Notes: generated by a model not told the origin, from the sequence alone. A stretch of 64,000 nucleotides of DNA from an uncultured Fidelibacterota bacterium (GCA_913043185.1 CAJWMI010000001.1:1-64000), one strand, 5' to 3'. Counted from the stretch's first letter, positions 1-9,774 are shown. Numbers and translations are program-made.

Positions 1-340
1 TTCCAAAATCTTCTACATCTTTTTTTGACTTAAAGCCTAGTTCTTTTTCAACCTCAATCTCAACCCACAGTCCTTGACAGTCAAAACCATTCTGATATCT
101 TAGTTCAAAGCCAGACATTGACCTGTAACGATTATATATATCCTTTAACGTTCTTCCCCAGGCATGGTGAACACCCATAGGGTTATTAGCCGTAATAGGA
201 CCATCTATAAAACTCCATTTTGGTTTTCCCTTATTGAGCTTTCGACGCTTATCAAATATATTTTGATCTTCCCAGAAATCTAGTACCTCGTGCTCTTGTG
301 AAATAAAGTCGACGTTGGATTTAATTTTCTTTATGGCCAT
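1..340 (-). CDS. ileS: Isoleucyl-tRNA synthetase, N-terminal part (runs off left edge)
   Basis: Reading the minus strand from an ATG at 340 gives 113 uninterrupted codons to the window edge, beginning [18 protein letters not shown]. The segment has the class I synthetase opening: an [11 protein letters not shown] stretch, a HIGH-type ATP-binding motif in the variant form MGVHHAWG, a [12 protein letters not shown] helix, and the [11 protein letters not shown] / EVEKELG segment characteristic of IleRS (family knowledge). It would charge tRNA-Ile in the cytoplasm. The start is set by the first ATG giving a normal IleRS N-terminus; no Shine-Dalgarno sequence is obvious. About 90% of the protein lies outside the window. 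A related class I ligase such as ValRS or LeuRS is less likely, because the FDCQGLW form is typical of one IleRS subgroup. Confidence 0.82.
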   Translation of the reverse strand, partial: MAIKKIKSNVDFISQEHEVLDFWEDQNIFDKRRKLNKGKPKWSFIDGPITANNPMGVHHAWGRTLKDIYNRYRSMSGFELRYQNGFDCQGLWVEIEVEKELGFKSKKDVEDFG

Positions 341-441
341 AGAATAAATTATATTCGTTATTAGACCAAGAAATTAGGTCGTTATGCTTTTAGTTTGCTA
401 GTTAAGAAAGCGGATAATTGAGAAAATTAATATATTAGAAT

Positions 442-1848
442 CTAGGAATCGAATGAACCCAATACTATTTCTGGTAGTTTACTCATTCTTTTAGCTAATC
501 TTGAAACGGATCTTTCGAAAAACCATGCCAGCCCTGTATGAATATCATCATTAAAGGGTTCTGTCCAACTTTCATCAAGAAATCCTGGACCAAAATACGC
601 TCCTAGCAAAGATCCTGATGTTGCTCCAAAACTATCTGTATCAGCTCCCTGGCTAACCTGTATACAAATTCCATGTCCAACATTTTCTGCAAACAATAAG
701 GTATTTATTAACATTCCTATTTCTTGATAGATCCTACAATGACCATATTCTCCGTATTTGTCATTTATTTTTTTGTATCCTTCTTCCCAATTATCTGAAT
801 TCTTAACATCTGAAAAACAAACAGAAACTCTATCAAAAAACCGACTTTTTTGCGGGACAAATTTAAGAGCAGTTTCAATTATTTCTTTTCTGTCTTTCAT
901 AATCTGAGCACATGAAATTGCAGCAGCAATAAACATGGTTCCATATATACCTGTCCTATCATGAGTAAAACTTGCATCTCTCCAAGCTAGTTCTGCCGCC
1001 TTTGCAGGGTTCCCTGGAAAAGCATAACCATAAGCATCAGCTCTTATTGCTGCTCCGCACAATTCATTTCCAGGATTTAATATATCGTTAAATATATCTA
1101 AAGAATTTTCTGGATCATCCGTAGTAGTTATTAATTCAGGTATTCCAATACCTCCTTTTTCTAGCCAATGTAATCTATGATCTAAACCAAGAGTTTCTAT
1201 TCCAGTCCTTAATAATCGCACCCTTTCAGGTCCAAAAGTTGTTCCAATTGGAAGATGGTGCAACCAAAGTTCTTTTATATCTTCATGAGTAAATCCAGGA
1301 CCATATTTTTCTAATAATAACATACCTATTATCGTGTAATTTATGTCATCATCAGGTGCTACATATTGAATATGTTCTCTAGCAGTGATAGGAAAAGAAC
1401 GATGAACTCTTGGCAAAACTTTTTCGATATCTTTTGAGATATACTGTGACATTGGCCAATCACCTATTTTCTCAAGAGCGGATCTAATTTCATGTCCTGT
1501 AAAACAAGACTCAATTGGCTTTCCTAATACACAACCGCATAAAGACCCTAAAAAAGCAGCCTCAATTCTTTTTGCACTGTCTCCAAGATCTACACCTGAA
1601 ATTTGTCCTTTTGGCCTAGAAGGATCCATTTGATTTAATATTTCGTTAATAGAATTTGGCTCTATATATGGCCAATCTTTTTTTATTTCTAATGAGGATA
1701 ATTTTACAGAAAATTTTATAAGATCGTCGTAACTATCTCGTAAACTATCTAACTCATCTTGTAAACCATCAATCTGATAACCCTGCTCACCTTTGTTTAA
1801 AACTACGCCGTGAATCCTCTCTCTTAGAGCATCAATTTTGATTAACAT
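442..1848 (-). CDS. ADP-ribosylglycohydrolase family protein (ARH-1)
   Basis: A 468-residue DraG/ARH-fold protein. The all-alpha catalytic domain runs from about residue 93 to the end. The metal-binding signatures are both present: DDD at 166-168 within APDDDINYT, and GADTDSFGA with Asp403 and Asp405. In characterised members these aspartates hold two Mg2+ or Mn2+ ions and the enzyme cleaves an N- or O-linked ribosyl bond. Residues 1-90 are an extra, partly helical N-terminal extension. No signal peptide is seen, so it should act in the cytoplasm. It lies 55 bp downstream of a second ARH gene and is probably its operon mate, the last gene before ileS. The substrate cannot be read from sequence; it could be a free riboside or other glycoside rather than ADP-ribosylated protein, given the catabolic neighbourhood. 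Confidence 0.85.
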   Translation of the reverse strand: MLIKIDALRERIHGVVLNKGEQGYQIDGLQDELDSLRDSYDDLIKFSVKLSSLEIKKDWPYIEPNSINEILNQMDPSRPKGQISGVDLGDSAKRIEAAFLGSLCGCVLGKPIESCFTGHEIRSALEKIGDWPMSQYISKDIEKVLPRVHRSFPITAREHIQYVAPDDDINYTIIGMLLLEKYGPGFTHEDIKELWLHHLPIGTTFGPERVRLLRTGIETLGLDHRLHWLEKGGIGIPELITTTDDPENSLDIFNDILNPGNELCGAAIRADAYGYAFPGNPAKAAELAWRDASFTHDRTGIYGTMFIAAAISCAQIMKDRKEIIETALKFVPQKSRFFDRVSVCFSDVKNSDNWEEGYKKINDKYGEYGHCRIYQEIGMLINTLLFAENVGHGICIQVSQGADTDSFGATSGSLLGAYFGPGFLDESWTEPFNDDIHTGLAWFFERSVSRLAKRMSKLPEIVLGSFDS

Positions 1849-1903
1849 TGGTTTCTACTTATCTCATTTTTCTACATACGCAGTATCAAAAAAGAAATAG
1901 AAT

Positions 1904-3448
1904 TTATTTAGGCTCAGGTATTCTTCCTGTATAGGAGATCACTCTGCTTATATGTATCTCTGCTCCAACAGCCTCTGGTCTTTTTTCACCAGTTACCTCA
2001 ACTCTTAAAGTATGTTTACCATCAGGAATATTAATTATCCATACTGCAGTACATTGAGATGAATTATTATATTCTTTTCTAGTATACATATCTCTTGTCT
2101 GCATCAGTTCCCCATCTATGTATGCATTAAGTATCCCACATTGTTCATGAAGATTACCCTGGACATATACACAGGTGCCAGATAATTCGACCTCGAAATA
2201 GTCACCAGCATTATCTGAAACATAAAAATCAGGAAAATGTTCGTGTTTTTCCCATTTTCCATGAAATTTTAGCTCTGGTGATAGCTCAGGCCAGACTGTA
2301 AACACATCCTTAAAAGCTATATTATCAAATGAAACTTCAAGCTCGCCATCAAACTCATATTCCTGTGTTTTAATCATGATTTCATCACCATCAACCGATC
2401 CACCATTTTCTAGAATATTTTCAATTGCAAGATCATAGCTGAGCTCGCTTGCAGAATTGATAGACAAAGTTGTAAAAAGATAATCCCTATCCATATATGG
2501 ATCTAGCTCTTCTTTAACTGTCTTTGGCAGAGAATCATAACCAGTTAGAACCCCCATAACACCACCACAGTTTGCTACATTAGAATCAGTATCCTGCCCA
2601 GAGCGAGTACAAATTTTTATAGACTCTAGGTAATCACCTTTACCATAGAGTAATCCGAGAACTATATAGGCACCATTAAAATGTCCTTGAATATTAAACT
2701 TACCTAGAATTTTATCTTGTGCAGTAGGCCCATCAGACTTGGCCCATGGACAAAGATCATGATTATATTTATCCTCAAGCATCCCCCATGCCCATATCCA
2801 ATCATCAGGATTTTCTTCATACCACAATAGTAGATCGTTAATTATCTTAGCATAATCACAATCTTCTGGTATAGCCTTCTTTGCATTTTTTATGATTCCA
2901 ACTATATCACTATCTGTATACGCATAAGAATAAAGAGCTGAAAGAAAAGCACCAGCATAATAACCTTCACCATAGTTCATTATATGACCAACCTTATCTG
3001 CTATCTTTTGGGATGCGCCAGATAATCCTGGGGAAACAATTCCAATGAAATCACATTCTATTTGAAAGTCTATATCATCGGCATGAGGACTGTATTTTGG
3101 ATGTCCAGATAGTCCTGGCTCAATCCCTTCTAGAAGATTCTGTCTAGCTTGCCCATTAGCGTGCCAAAGCATAAACTGTGATTTACGAAAGACATCAGCA
3201 AACTCATCCTGGCTCGCATTGAGACCTTTATCTCTCATTATTTCTAGGAATGCCATGTTAGTGTATAAATCGTCTTCTCCATGAAGCCAAGTGGTAGGCG
3301 CCTCAGGACGTATATCAAGGCTACCTCTATAAATAGCACCTTGAGCCGCAAATTCCATTGGCTCACCCATCATAGCTCCATAAGATTTTCCTGTCCAACC
3401 ACCTAGAATCTTATTCTTCAGTTCTGCTTTCGTCATATTAAATTTCAT
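1904..3448 (-). CDS. ADP-ribosylglycohydrolase family protein with C-terminal jelly-roll-like domain (ARH-2)
   Basis: A 514-residue protein. The ARH domain spans roughly residues 5-345, with a GEDDLYTNM metal motif (Asp59, Asp60) and GQDTDSN (Asp286, Asp288). The first motif carries Glu-Asp-Asp instead of the usual GDDT, so the metal site may be modified. Residues about 370-514 form a separate beta-rich domain with DGELMQTRDMY and PDGKHTLRVEVTG segments, resembling non-catalytic sugar-binding jelly-rolls attached to glycosidases (inference). There is no signal peptide. AGGAG lies about 10 bases upstream of the chosen ATG, supporting this start, though Met5 is possible. A 249-bp gap separates it from the PorV-like gene, so it may have its own promoter; it reads on into ARH-1. 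Confidence 0.83.
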   Translation of the reverse strand: MKFNMTKAELKNKILGGWTGKSYGAMMGEPMEFAAQGAIYRGSLDIRPEAPTTWLHGEDDLYTNMAFLEIMRDKGLNASQDEFADVFRKSQFMLWHANGQARQNLLEGIEPGLSGHPKYSPHADDIDFQIECDFIGIVSPGLSGASQKIADKVGHIMNYGEGYYAGAFLSALYSYAYTDSDIVGIIKNAKKAIPEDCDYAKIINDLLLWYEENPDDWIWAWGMLEDKYNHDLCPWAKSDGPTAQDKILGKFNIQGHFNGAYIVLGLLYGKGDYLESIKICTRSGQDTDSNVANCGGVMGVLTGYDSLPKTVKEELDPYMDRDYLFTTLSINSASELSYDLAIENILENGGSVDGDEIMIKTQEYEFDGELEVSFDNIAFKDVFTVWPELSPELKFHGKWEKHEHFPDFYVSDNAGDYFEVELSGTCVYVQGNLHEQCGILNAYIDGELMQTRDMYTRKEYNNSSQCTAVWIINIPDGKHTLRVEVTGEKRPEAVGAEIHISRVISYTGRIPEPK

Positions 3449-3697
3449 AATAACATTTCTCCTGTTTTCATTTTATTATTGGTATAAGTTTTAGACCTAT
3501 CAATATAATCTTGTTATATTTGTAGGATTATTTTTAAATAAGATTGAGAGAGTATTTCTGTGCATTCTTCAAATAAGAAGGACAAGAAGGACGCGTTCTC
3601 AGGGCTATCCCCTAGAAAACACAGATAATATATACTTAATTAAGAATAATTCCACTAAACATATCAAATAACGATTATTATATCGTTAATGAATTCA

Positions 3698-4708
3698 TTA
3701 TAAAGATAGGCCTATTGAAATCATTGATACACTCTGTAATCTTCCAAAATCAACGTACCCATAGTCAACCCTTGCAGTTCTTCCACCCAGAGGAACGTTT
3801 ACACCAAAACCAAATGTAAGCCCTTCTTCATCATAGTTAGCTCTGTAACCAGCACGAATGGCAAGCATATCCTTATATAAATATTGTACCCCAAGGTTAA
3901 TCTTTTCCCTGCCATCATTGGGATGAGTTCCTTCACAGGAAACGGTCATGAAATGAGGCCCCTCTCCATCATCCAAAAAATCCATTGCCAATCCAACACG
4001 ATAGTCAACAGGCATTTTAATATCAACTGGCTCTACCTGGACATCCTCATCCCAGCCAGCGAGTCTCACATCAGGACCAAAATTACGGGCAACCATTGAC
4101 AGTCTAAGGCTTTTATATCCTGTATAATATGTTGTGCCGAAGTCTAAAGAATAATTACTCACGCTATAATCTTCGATCGTCTCGCTAATAATTCTATAAT
4201 TACCACCAACAGATAACTGGTCTGTAACTTTCTTAGCATAGGAAACGCCAACAGCATTGTCTGCTGCTGTAAAAGTATTTCCGGTTACTACAGCCTCTGT
4301 ACGTGTTTCTCCAGCAACTTGACTGTTAATCGTCTCATCCATGTCACCATAGCTGAGCGAGGCAAAACTTAGTCCAACGACTCCGCTACCCATCTTATAA
4401 CCAACCGCCACAGACGTATATTGAATATCAGCTATCCACGTTACATTGTTAAAGGCAACATCTATATTTTGTACCTCAGCCAATCCCGAAGGGTTCCCAA
4501 AAATAGCCTGTGCGGTTCCAGTATAGGCTGCCGTAAATGCGCCTGCCATACCAGCCTGGCCTGCGTCGCCATTAATTTTTAGGAATTGCCAGCCAGACAG
4601 TCCTGTCCTAACCACATCTTCCGGCCCAAGACCTGCCTGGGCTTTTAGACTAGTTATCGAAATAAAAACTGAGAGAATAATTGTTATATAAATCATTTTC
4701 TTTTTCAT
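3698..4708 (-). CDS. PorV/PorQ-family outer-membrane beta-barrel protein
   Basis: A 336-residue protein with a clear signal peptide (hydrophobic residues 6-22, cleavage near LKAQA). The mature start includes a GDAGQAGMAGAFTA segment and then a NPSGLA motif, both typical of the PorV/PorQ (UPF0164) family of FadL-like barrels. The C-terminus alternates polar and hydrophobic residues, ending in a YVDFGRLQSVSMISIGLSL beta signature. PorV is the type IX secretion shuttle that binds C-terminal sorting domains; many FCB genomes carry extra PorV-like copies beside surface proteins. Here the gene follows the 676-residue secreted protein by 40 bp in the TonB-receptor operon, so it may receive, attach or help translocate that protein (inference). 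Confidence 0.82.
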   Translation of the reverse strand: MKKKMIYITIILSVFISITSLKAQAGLGPEDVVRTGLSGWQFLKINGDAGQAGMAGAFTAAYTGTAQAIFGNPSGLAEVQNIDVAFNNVTWIADIQYTSVAVGYKMGSGVVGLSFASLSYGDMDETINSQVAGETRTEAVVTGNTFTAADNAVGVSYAKKVTDQLSVGGNYRIISETIEDYSVSNYSLDFGTTYYTGYKSLRLSMVARNFGPDVRLAGWDEDVQVEPVDIKMPVDYRVGLAMDFLDDGEGPHFMTVSCEGTHPNDGREKINLGVQYLYKDMLAIRAGYRANYDEEGLTFGFGVNVPLGGRTARVDYGYVDFGRLQSVSMISIGLSL

Positions 4709-4748
4709 TTTATTACTCCTTAGAGATTATATTGTCACAAATATTGTT

Positions 4749-6779
4749 TTACCTAATGATTGCAAATTTACCTATAAAGGATTTCCCTTCCTGGCCAGAC
4801 ACTTTTGACTCCACGTGAAAAACATAAACACCCGGAGCAACATACTGCCTCCACTTACTCACCTGGTAATCTAATAGTGCAACACTGCCCCAGGACTGGC
4901 CACCTGTACCATCGTCATGTGTAATTGCCTGGATCAGCTCGCCCATTGGGGTATAGATCCGTATCTCACACTGCGCAGGTACATTAATAAACTCCATTCT
5001 TAAATCTTCGCCAACACCGTACAAACCACTTCTTTGCTTGAACGGGTTTGGAACAACATAAACCCTCTCATCCGGGAAATTTACATTGGGCGCTCTGTCT
5101 GCATATTTGGGGTTACGGTTCACATTAACCTTACCACTCTCATTACCTGCCGCATCATAAGTTGTGGCCACATAATAGTGTGCAACACCAAGGGGAAGAT
5201 TTGGATCAAGGAATGTAACATTATCACCTGTTACATCACCGGCGGATATATCAGCAGCAAGAAACCAAGGACCCGAAACAAAATATGTCGAACGATAGAC
5301 CCGATATCCTGCAACATCATTTGTCCCTAAAGTAGGATCCTGATAGCTGCTTGATACTTTAGGAAAACTGACTTCAAGGCCACCTTCCTTCGCTGTAATT
5401 GTAAGAGTATTTTCTTCATCTGTAGGAGTAGGCGGTGCATGATCTGCTATTGCATAATTACTACCATAGAGTGCCTTACAGGCGTCTACGTTCTCAAGCA
5501 AAGCAGCTTTTGATTCAACCGCCAAAAGGTCTATGTTGGCAACGCCTCCTGCGACAACCTTATGCATGTCCATCATTCCAAATACCGTAGCAAAAACAAC
5601 CTTAACCTCTGCACCAGGAGCTAGCTCAAACGGGCCAGCGGTGTTAACCACTTCTGGCTGGCGCTCCCAGTAGCTTCCGTCTGGGTTTGTATCATCATTA
5701 TGGATAGCATGAGCCTCATCCCAAGACATTCTGGGCTGGTCATAAGTCATTACAGACAAAAATTTTGCAGCATCAGCTAGTCCCTTGTAAGCAGGTGTCT
5801 CGTGGTCAGGCCTCTGTGGACACCAGGTTGGCTGACAACCCGTTGCAGCATGTGTGATATTTGTGTAGGTGCCACCGCCTCCTGAGTCCAATATAATACC
5901 GGCCATATATGCAGGTGATAAAAGCTCTGATGTTGTCGCATCAGCTACGTGAGCATCTGCAGGGTCACCAATGTCACCTCTTTCAGGACCAGGACCAAAC
6001 GCATAAACGGTGTTATCCGCTTCGGTCGGATCTACGCCATCCGAGAGCAGGGCCGCACCATCATAGCTCTGATCATCCCATATGTAAAACAATCCACGGG
6101 TCTCATCCCAGTCAAACTTTTCATCACCATACCTTGCTATTACCGTAGAGCTTGGTCCGCCAAAGACACCTCTCTGAGATAAATTAGACATATGCCGGTG
6201 ACTAAAATGAAAATTACTAACCGTTGAAGAGGTAGGATTTTTAATGGTATACTCATGAACAACAAAGTCATCATAAGTGGGGTTACTCCAGACCATATGC
6301 CTGAGATGCACCTCTAGACCCATATCAGTGATCGTATGTGCGCCTGTCATCATTTCCTCTGCAGGGATTGAGCTGTCGAGCATATTATAGTTTTTAACCA
6401 ATGCCGCATCTACCAACGGAGACGTCTTATCTTCTAAAAGATATTCTCTTGTTTCAATGCCGTAACCATGAGCAACTCCATCAATTTCACCATAGGCATA
6501 GTATCCCATACCCCTGTTCTGGTTTGGCGTCTGTGACAAGTCAGCACCATTAGAATATCCAGGATAGGCCATCTCAAAATTTGGCCCAGGCACATCAAGG
6601 ATATTGCCCATTTGTCCTGAGTTATGCATCGTCGCCCAGACCTTGCCACGCTTAAGGTGAACAAAATTCCAGGATTGCGCTATTAGATTTCCAGTCAAGC
6701 AAATAAGCACCGTCATTTTTACAATACTCGCAGCGCTCATCGCTTTTTTATTATGATGTTTTGTTTCCTTCTTGGACAT
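4749..6779 (-). CDS. Secreted surface protein with Fn3-like and C-terminal FlgD/type-IX-like domain, partner of TonB receptor
   Basis: A 676-residue exported protein. A signal peptide is visible, best defined if translation starts at Met14 (about 6740), with cleavage near NLIAQS; the longer start adds a basic His/Lys-rich leader. The large N-terminal part (30-450) is rich in Gly, Tyr and His and matches no family I can name. A fibronectin-III-like domain follows at about 455-560, with YRVYRSTY and AHYYVATTYD strands. Residues about 575-676 carry VYVVPNPF, EIRIYTPMGELI and APGVYVFHVESK, the pattern of FlgD-like/type A C-terminal sorting domains. It lies 34 bp behind the TonB receptor and 40 bp ahead of the PorV-like gene. 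A surface ligand-capture role analogous to SusD is plausible but not shown. Confidence 0.7.
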   Translation of the reverse strand: MSKKETKHHNKKAMSAASIVKMTVLICLTGNLIAQSWNFVHLKRGKVWATMHNSGQMGNILDVPGPNFEMAYPGYSNGADLSQTPNQNRGMGYYAYGEIDGVAHGYGIETREYLLEDKTSPLVDAALVKNYNMLDSSIPAEEMMTGAHTITDMGLEVHLRHMVWSNPTYDDFVVHEYTIKNPTSSTVSNFHFSHRHMSNLSQRGVFGGPSSTVIARYGDEKFDWDETRGLFYIWDDQSYDGAALLSDGVDPTEADNTVYAFGPGPERGDIGDPADAHVADATTSELLSPAYMAGIILDSGGGGTYTNITHAATGCQPTWCPQRPDHETPAYKGLADAAKFLSVMTYDQPRMSWDEAHAIHNDDTNPDGSYWERQPEVVNTAGPFELAPGAEVKVVFATVFGMMDMHKVVAGGVANIDLLAVESKAALLENVDACKALYGSNYAIADHAPPTPTDEENTLTITAKEGGLEVSFPKVSSSYQDPTLGTNDVAGYRVYRSTYFVSGPWFLAADISAGDVTGDNVTFLDPNLPLGVAHYYVATTYDAAGNESGKVNVNRNPKYADRAPNVNFPDERVYVVPNPFKQRSGLYGVGEDLRMEFINVPAQCEIRIYTPMGELIQAITHDDGTGGQSWGSVALLDYQVSKWRQYVAPGVYVFHVESKVSGQEGKSFIGKFAIIR

Positions 6780-6813
6780 AGTATGTCTCCCTAGGTTGTT
6801 AGTTTTTAAAATA

Positions 6814-9732
6814 TTAAAAGTCCACCTTTAGCTGCATGTATACCTGACGCATCGGGTTTGTAAACTGATTATACGCGCCCCACACATTTTCCTCACCAGA
6901 ACGCCAGTGGTTTGCAACAAAATCATTGTCTTCTTGCCATGCGTCCATATCCGCACCGCCAGGTCTAATTCTATCTTTATCATCAAAAAGGTTGCGAACC
7001 TCTATGCTGAGCTCAGGTCTAAAACCACCTAGCGACATCCCATAGGAAGCTTTTAGATTGGTTCTCTTATGAGGAAGCCAGCGCATATTATACGGCTCAG
7101 TTGATGGGTCATCAGCTGCGTGCCACGTATACTCGGCACCCTGGAACCACTCATTGTAAATATTAATATTTAACCCGCTTATAGGATTTATATTTATCGT
7201 TCCTTTCATCTGAACATTGCTCAGCCAGGGCTTCTTATACTGCTGGTAAGAGCTCGGAGCATCGATCGACTCTGGATTCTCATAGAGTGAGTTCCAGCCT
7301 ACAGCAGCGCCGGTTGAATAAGACTGATCATAGCTAAAGCTTCCGTTGATCATTCCATCTAGCGTACTTGTCACAGAAACCTCAAAACCACGAGTATCGG
7401 TGAATGCTTTGTTTGAAACCATAACACCCTGGCCTCTGCCTGCGGTATTATTGAGGTATGTCCATGAGGCGCCAGGACCGACCCCGCCCTCAGTCATTCC
7501 GCCTTCTGCAAATGTCGTGATCCTGTTACCATCTTTATAGTAACCGGTAATATCAAGCCGTGCACTGTTACGGATATTTTGATCGAAGCCGACTTCATAC
7601 TGGATCATCTTCTCATAGGTCATGTAAGGATTACCCACGTATCCGCCATATCTTTCTGAAAAAGAAATACTCGCCTGATCATAAGGATCAAACACATCGC
7701 CAGCGGCCTCATTATGATAGTTTATGTATGGAAATCCATGGGTCTTTGCCCAGGAAGGACGCTGATGAAAGTGCCCATAATTAAAATGAAGTACCGTATT
7801 ATCACTTATAGGATGAGAAAAACCTAGACGAGGAGAAATAGCTGTCTGTGTCTCGGTAGCTACGGTCTCAGGGTTTCCAGGAATATTAGGAGTAACATTA
7901 CCGGGTGTGGTTTCCTGAAAAGCCGTAGGATCAAACATATTCGCAGGAGCGTCACGGTTCTGGTTAAACCAGTCCATTCTCACACCCACGTTCATTATTA
8001 GGCCTTCATATTCAATCTTATCCTGCACATAAACGGCACCCTCAGTTGGCTTGCCATCGAACACATTCATCAGGTTCCACCTTGATCCGCTGTAGTCCGC
8101 AGAAAGTTTATGATGATACATAAAATCATAAGACTTTAAGACGATACCTGCTTTTACACCGTGGTGTGCATTAACCTGGCTTGTCACATCTGCCTTGATT
8201 GTACTAACCTTAGAGTTTGATACATAACTATTCTGAAGATATCCCTCTACCTGATAGTAGCCTAGCATGCCAAATACATTGTTATCTGCGTGGGTCTTGT
8301 CAGGGACTCCATCACCGTCAGAGTCTGTACAGATAAGACAATCTCTGTCAGAAGCATCTTTATCACTTTCTAACTGACTCACTGATACCTCATAAAATGT
8401 ATTCTTGTTTAGCACATGGGTCATATTAAGAGTGTGTGTACTGAAGGATGCAACCATGGGCCATGCTCCCCATCCTCCCAATTTATCAAATTTAGAACCA
8501 TCATAGGGATCCCTGATAAACGGAGAATCAAACCAGGTCCCTTCCATTCCACGCTCTGCCTGGTAGAATGCATCATCCACAGATCCCTGAGGACCGCGTG
8601 CGGCTGTTTCGTAACCACCAACTATACTGTTTAGACCCAGAGTGATTGCGTCTGTTACTTTGTAGCTTAACTTACCCTGAAAGTTATACTCAGGATTGTA
8701 TTCCTGGGGCTGGGGAAAAATATTTACACCGTTTAGGAACCGGTAGGATCCAAGAAAATTTATTTTTTCTGTTGGTGAACCATAGAGAGTAATCTCGTAC
8801 TCTGTTTGTGCTCGCTTATCATAGTCATCTAACACAGCATTTGGTGTAATCTGATCCTGCCACTGGGTCAGAAGTTCACTTGGGTTCTGTCCGTAATACA
8901 TATCTCCATCTGTTTGAGTCCGTGTCGTCCAATAGGCTAGATCATGGTTTGTCCAGTCCCAACCGTCTCGACTAAAAATATGGTCTCCATGGTGATACTT
9001 CCCTGCAGGGCGCATGCGCGTTAAGAAAGAGCCATGGATACCTTCGCTGGCTCGCTTGGTCATTACATTTACAATGGCTGACATGGCGCTCCCATATTCA
9101 GCATTATAGCCACCAGTTTGAATTGTAATCGACTCTACCGATGTAGGATTTATACCCTGATAATTTTCTGAAAGAAGTCCGCTGTTTAAACTTGCGCCAT
9201 CGAGCATGTATACTGATCCGTTGATTGCACCCCCGCGAAAACGGCCCCTGAATACTCCTGGCTTTGTTTCCATTGCCTCTTGAATAGAACGAGCGAACCC
9301 TTTTTCAAACTCATCGGATGAGACAAGCTGCTCACTGGCGGTAAGATCTTTCCTTACGATAGGTTTTTCTGCGACAACAGTAACAGCGGCACCTTCCACT
9401 GCACTACTGCTAAGAGCAAAATCCGCATCAGTTGTCTTACCAATCCGAACGGTTAATCCAGTCATTGTAACTTTTTCATATCCGATGTATGAAGCAGAAA
9501 CACTGTGATCTCCAGATGGAACATTAATAATAAAGTATGAACCGTCTTCTGAGGTACTCGTACCCAGACTGGTACCATCTACCATAACATTAGCACCGGC
9601 GAGTGCACTGCCAGTAGACTGGTCAGTGACTACACCAGAAATTTTACCCGTAGTAGCTAAAAGGCTAGATCCGAATGCTATTAGTAAGATTACGATTAGT
9701 GAGGACTGTTTGGTTTTAATACTGTAACTCAT
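6814..9732 (-). CDS. TonB-dependent receptor with N-terminal carboxypeptidase-regulatory-like domain
   Basis: A 972-residue outer-membrane transporter. After a signal peptide (residues 10-27) comes a CarboxypepD_reg-like beta-sandwich at about 28-115 (GKISGVVTDQSTGSALAGANV), as in SusC/FecA-type FCB receptors. The plug domain is at about 125-235 (KPGVFRGRFRGGA, IQTGGYNAEYGSA). The barrel fills the rest and ends in QLKVDF with a terminal Phe. It should take up a ligand too large for porins, using TonB energy. An AAGGAG site seven bases before the ATG fixes the start. A LacI-type operator centred about 50 bp upstream of the ATG indicates repression by the LacI protein encoded 12 kb away. Oddity: one loop (about 465-480) carries a TDSDGDGVPD calcium motif. 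Confidence 0.92.
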   Translation of the reverse strand: MSYSIKTKQSSLIVILLIAFGSSLLATTGKISGVVTDQSTGSALAGANVMVDGTSLGTSTSEDGSYFIINVPSGDHSVSASYIGYEKVTMTGLTVRIGKTTDADFALSSSAVEGAAVTVVAEKPIVRKDLTASEQLVSSDEFEKGFARSIQEAMETKPGVFRGRFRGGAINGSVYMLDGASLNSGLLSENYQGINPTSVESITIQTGGYNAEYGSAMSAIVNVMTKRASEGIHGSFLTRMRPAGKYHHGDHIFSRDGWDWTNHDLAYWTTRTQTDGDMYYGQNPSELLTQWQDQITPNAVLDDYDKRAQTEYEITLYGSPTEKINFLGSYRFLNGVNIFPQPQEYNPEYNFQGKLSYKVTDAITLGLNSIVGGYETAARGPQGSVDDAFYQAERGMEGTWFDSPFIRDPYDGSKFDKLGGWGAWPMVASFSTHTLNMTHVLNKNTFYEVSVSQLESDKDASDRDCLICTDSDGDGVPDKTHADNNVFGMLGYYQVEGYLQNSYVSNSKVSTIKADVTSQVNAHHGVKAGIVLKSYDFMYHHKLSADYSGSRWNLMNVFDGKPTEGAVYVQDKIEYEGLIMNVGVRMDWFNQNRDAPANMFDPTAFQETTPGNVTPNIPGNPETVATETQTAISPRLGFSHPISDNTVLHFNYGHFHQRPSWAKTHGFPYINYHNEAAGDVFDPYDQASISFSERYGGYVGNPYMTYEKMIQYEVGFDQNIRNSARLDITGYYKDGNRITTFAEGGMTEGGVGPGASWTYLNNTAGRGQGVMVSNKAFTDTRGFEVSVTSTLDGMINGSFSYDQSYSTGAAVGWNSLYENPESIDAPSSYQQYKKPWLSNVQMKGTININPISGLNINIYNEWFQGAEYTWHAADDPSTEPYNMRWLPHKRTNLKASYGMSLGGFRPELSIEVRNLFDDKDRIRPGGADMDAWQEDNDFVANHWRSGEENVWGAYNQFTNPMRQVYMQLKVDF

Positions 9733-9774
9733 TCTGAACTCCTTGTATTAAATGAAATAAACTGTACTTGAAAA

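Noticed and set aside
3560..3628. A 22-codon plus-strand frame from GTG with a tandem AAGAAGGAC repeat (KKDKKD) between the PorV-like gene and ARH-2.
   Set aside because: It is very short, has no ribosome-binding site and no recognisable similarity. The repeat is only two 9-base units. It could be a remnant but cannot be supported as a gene.
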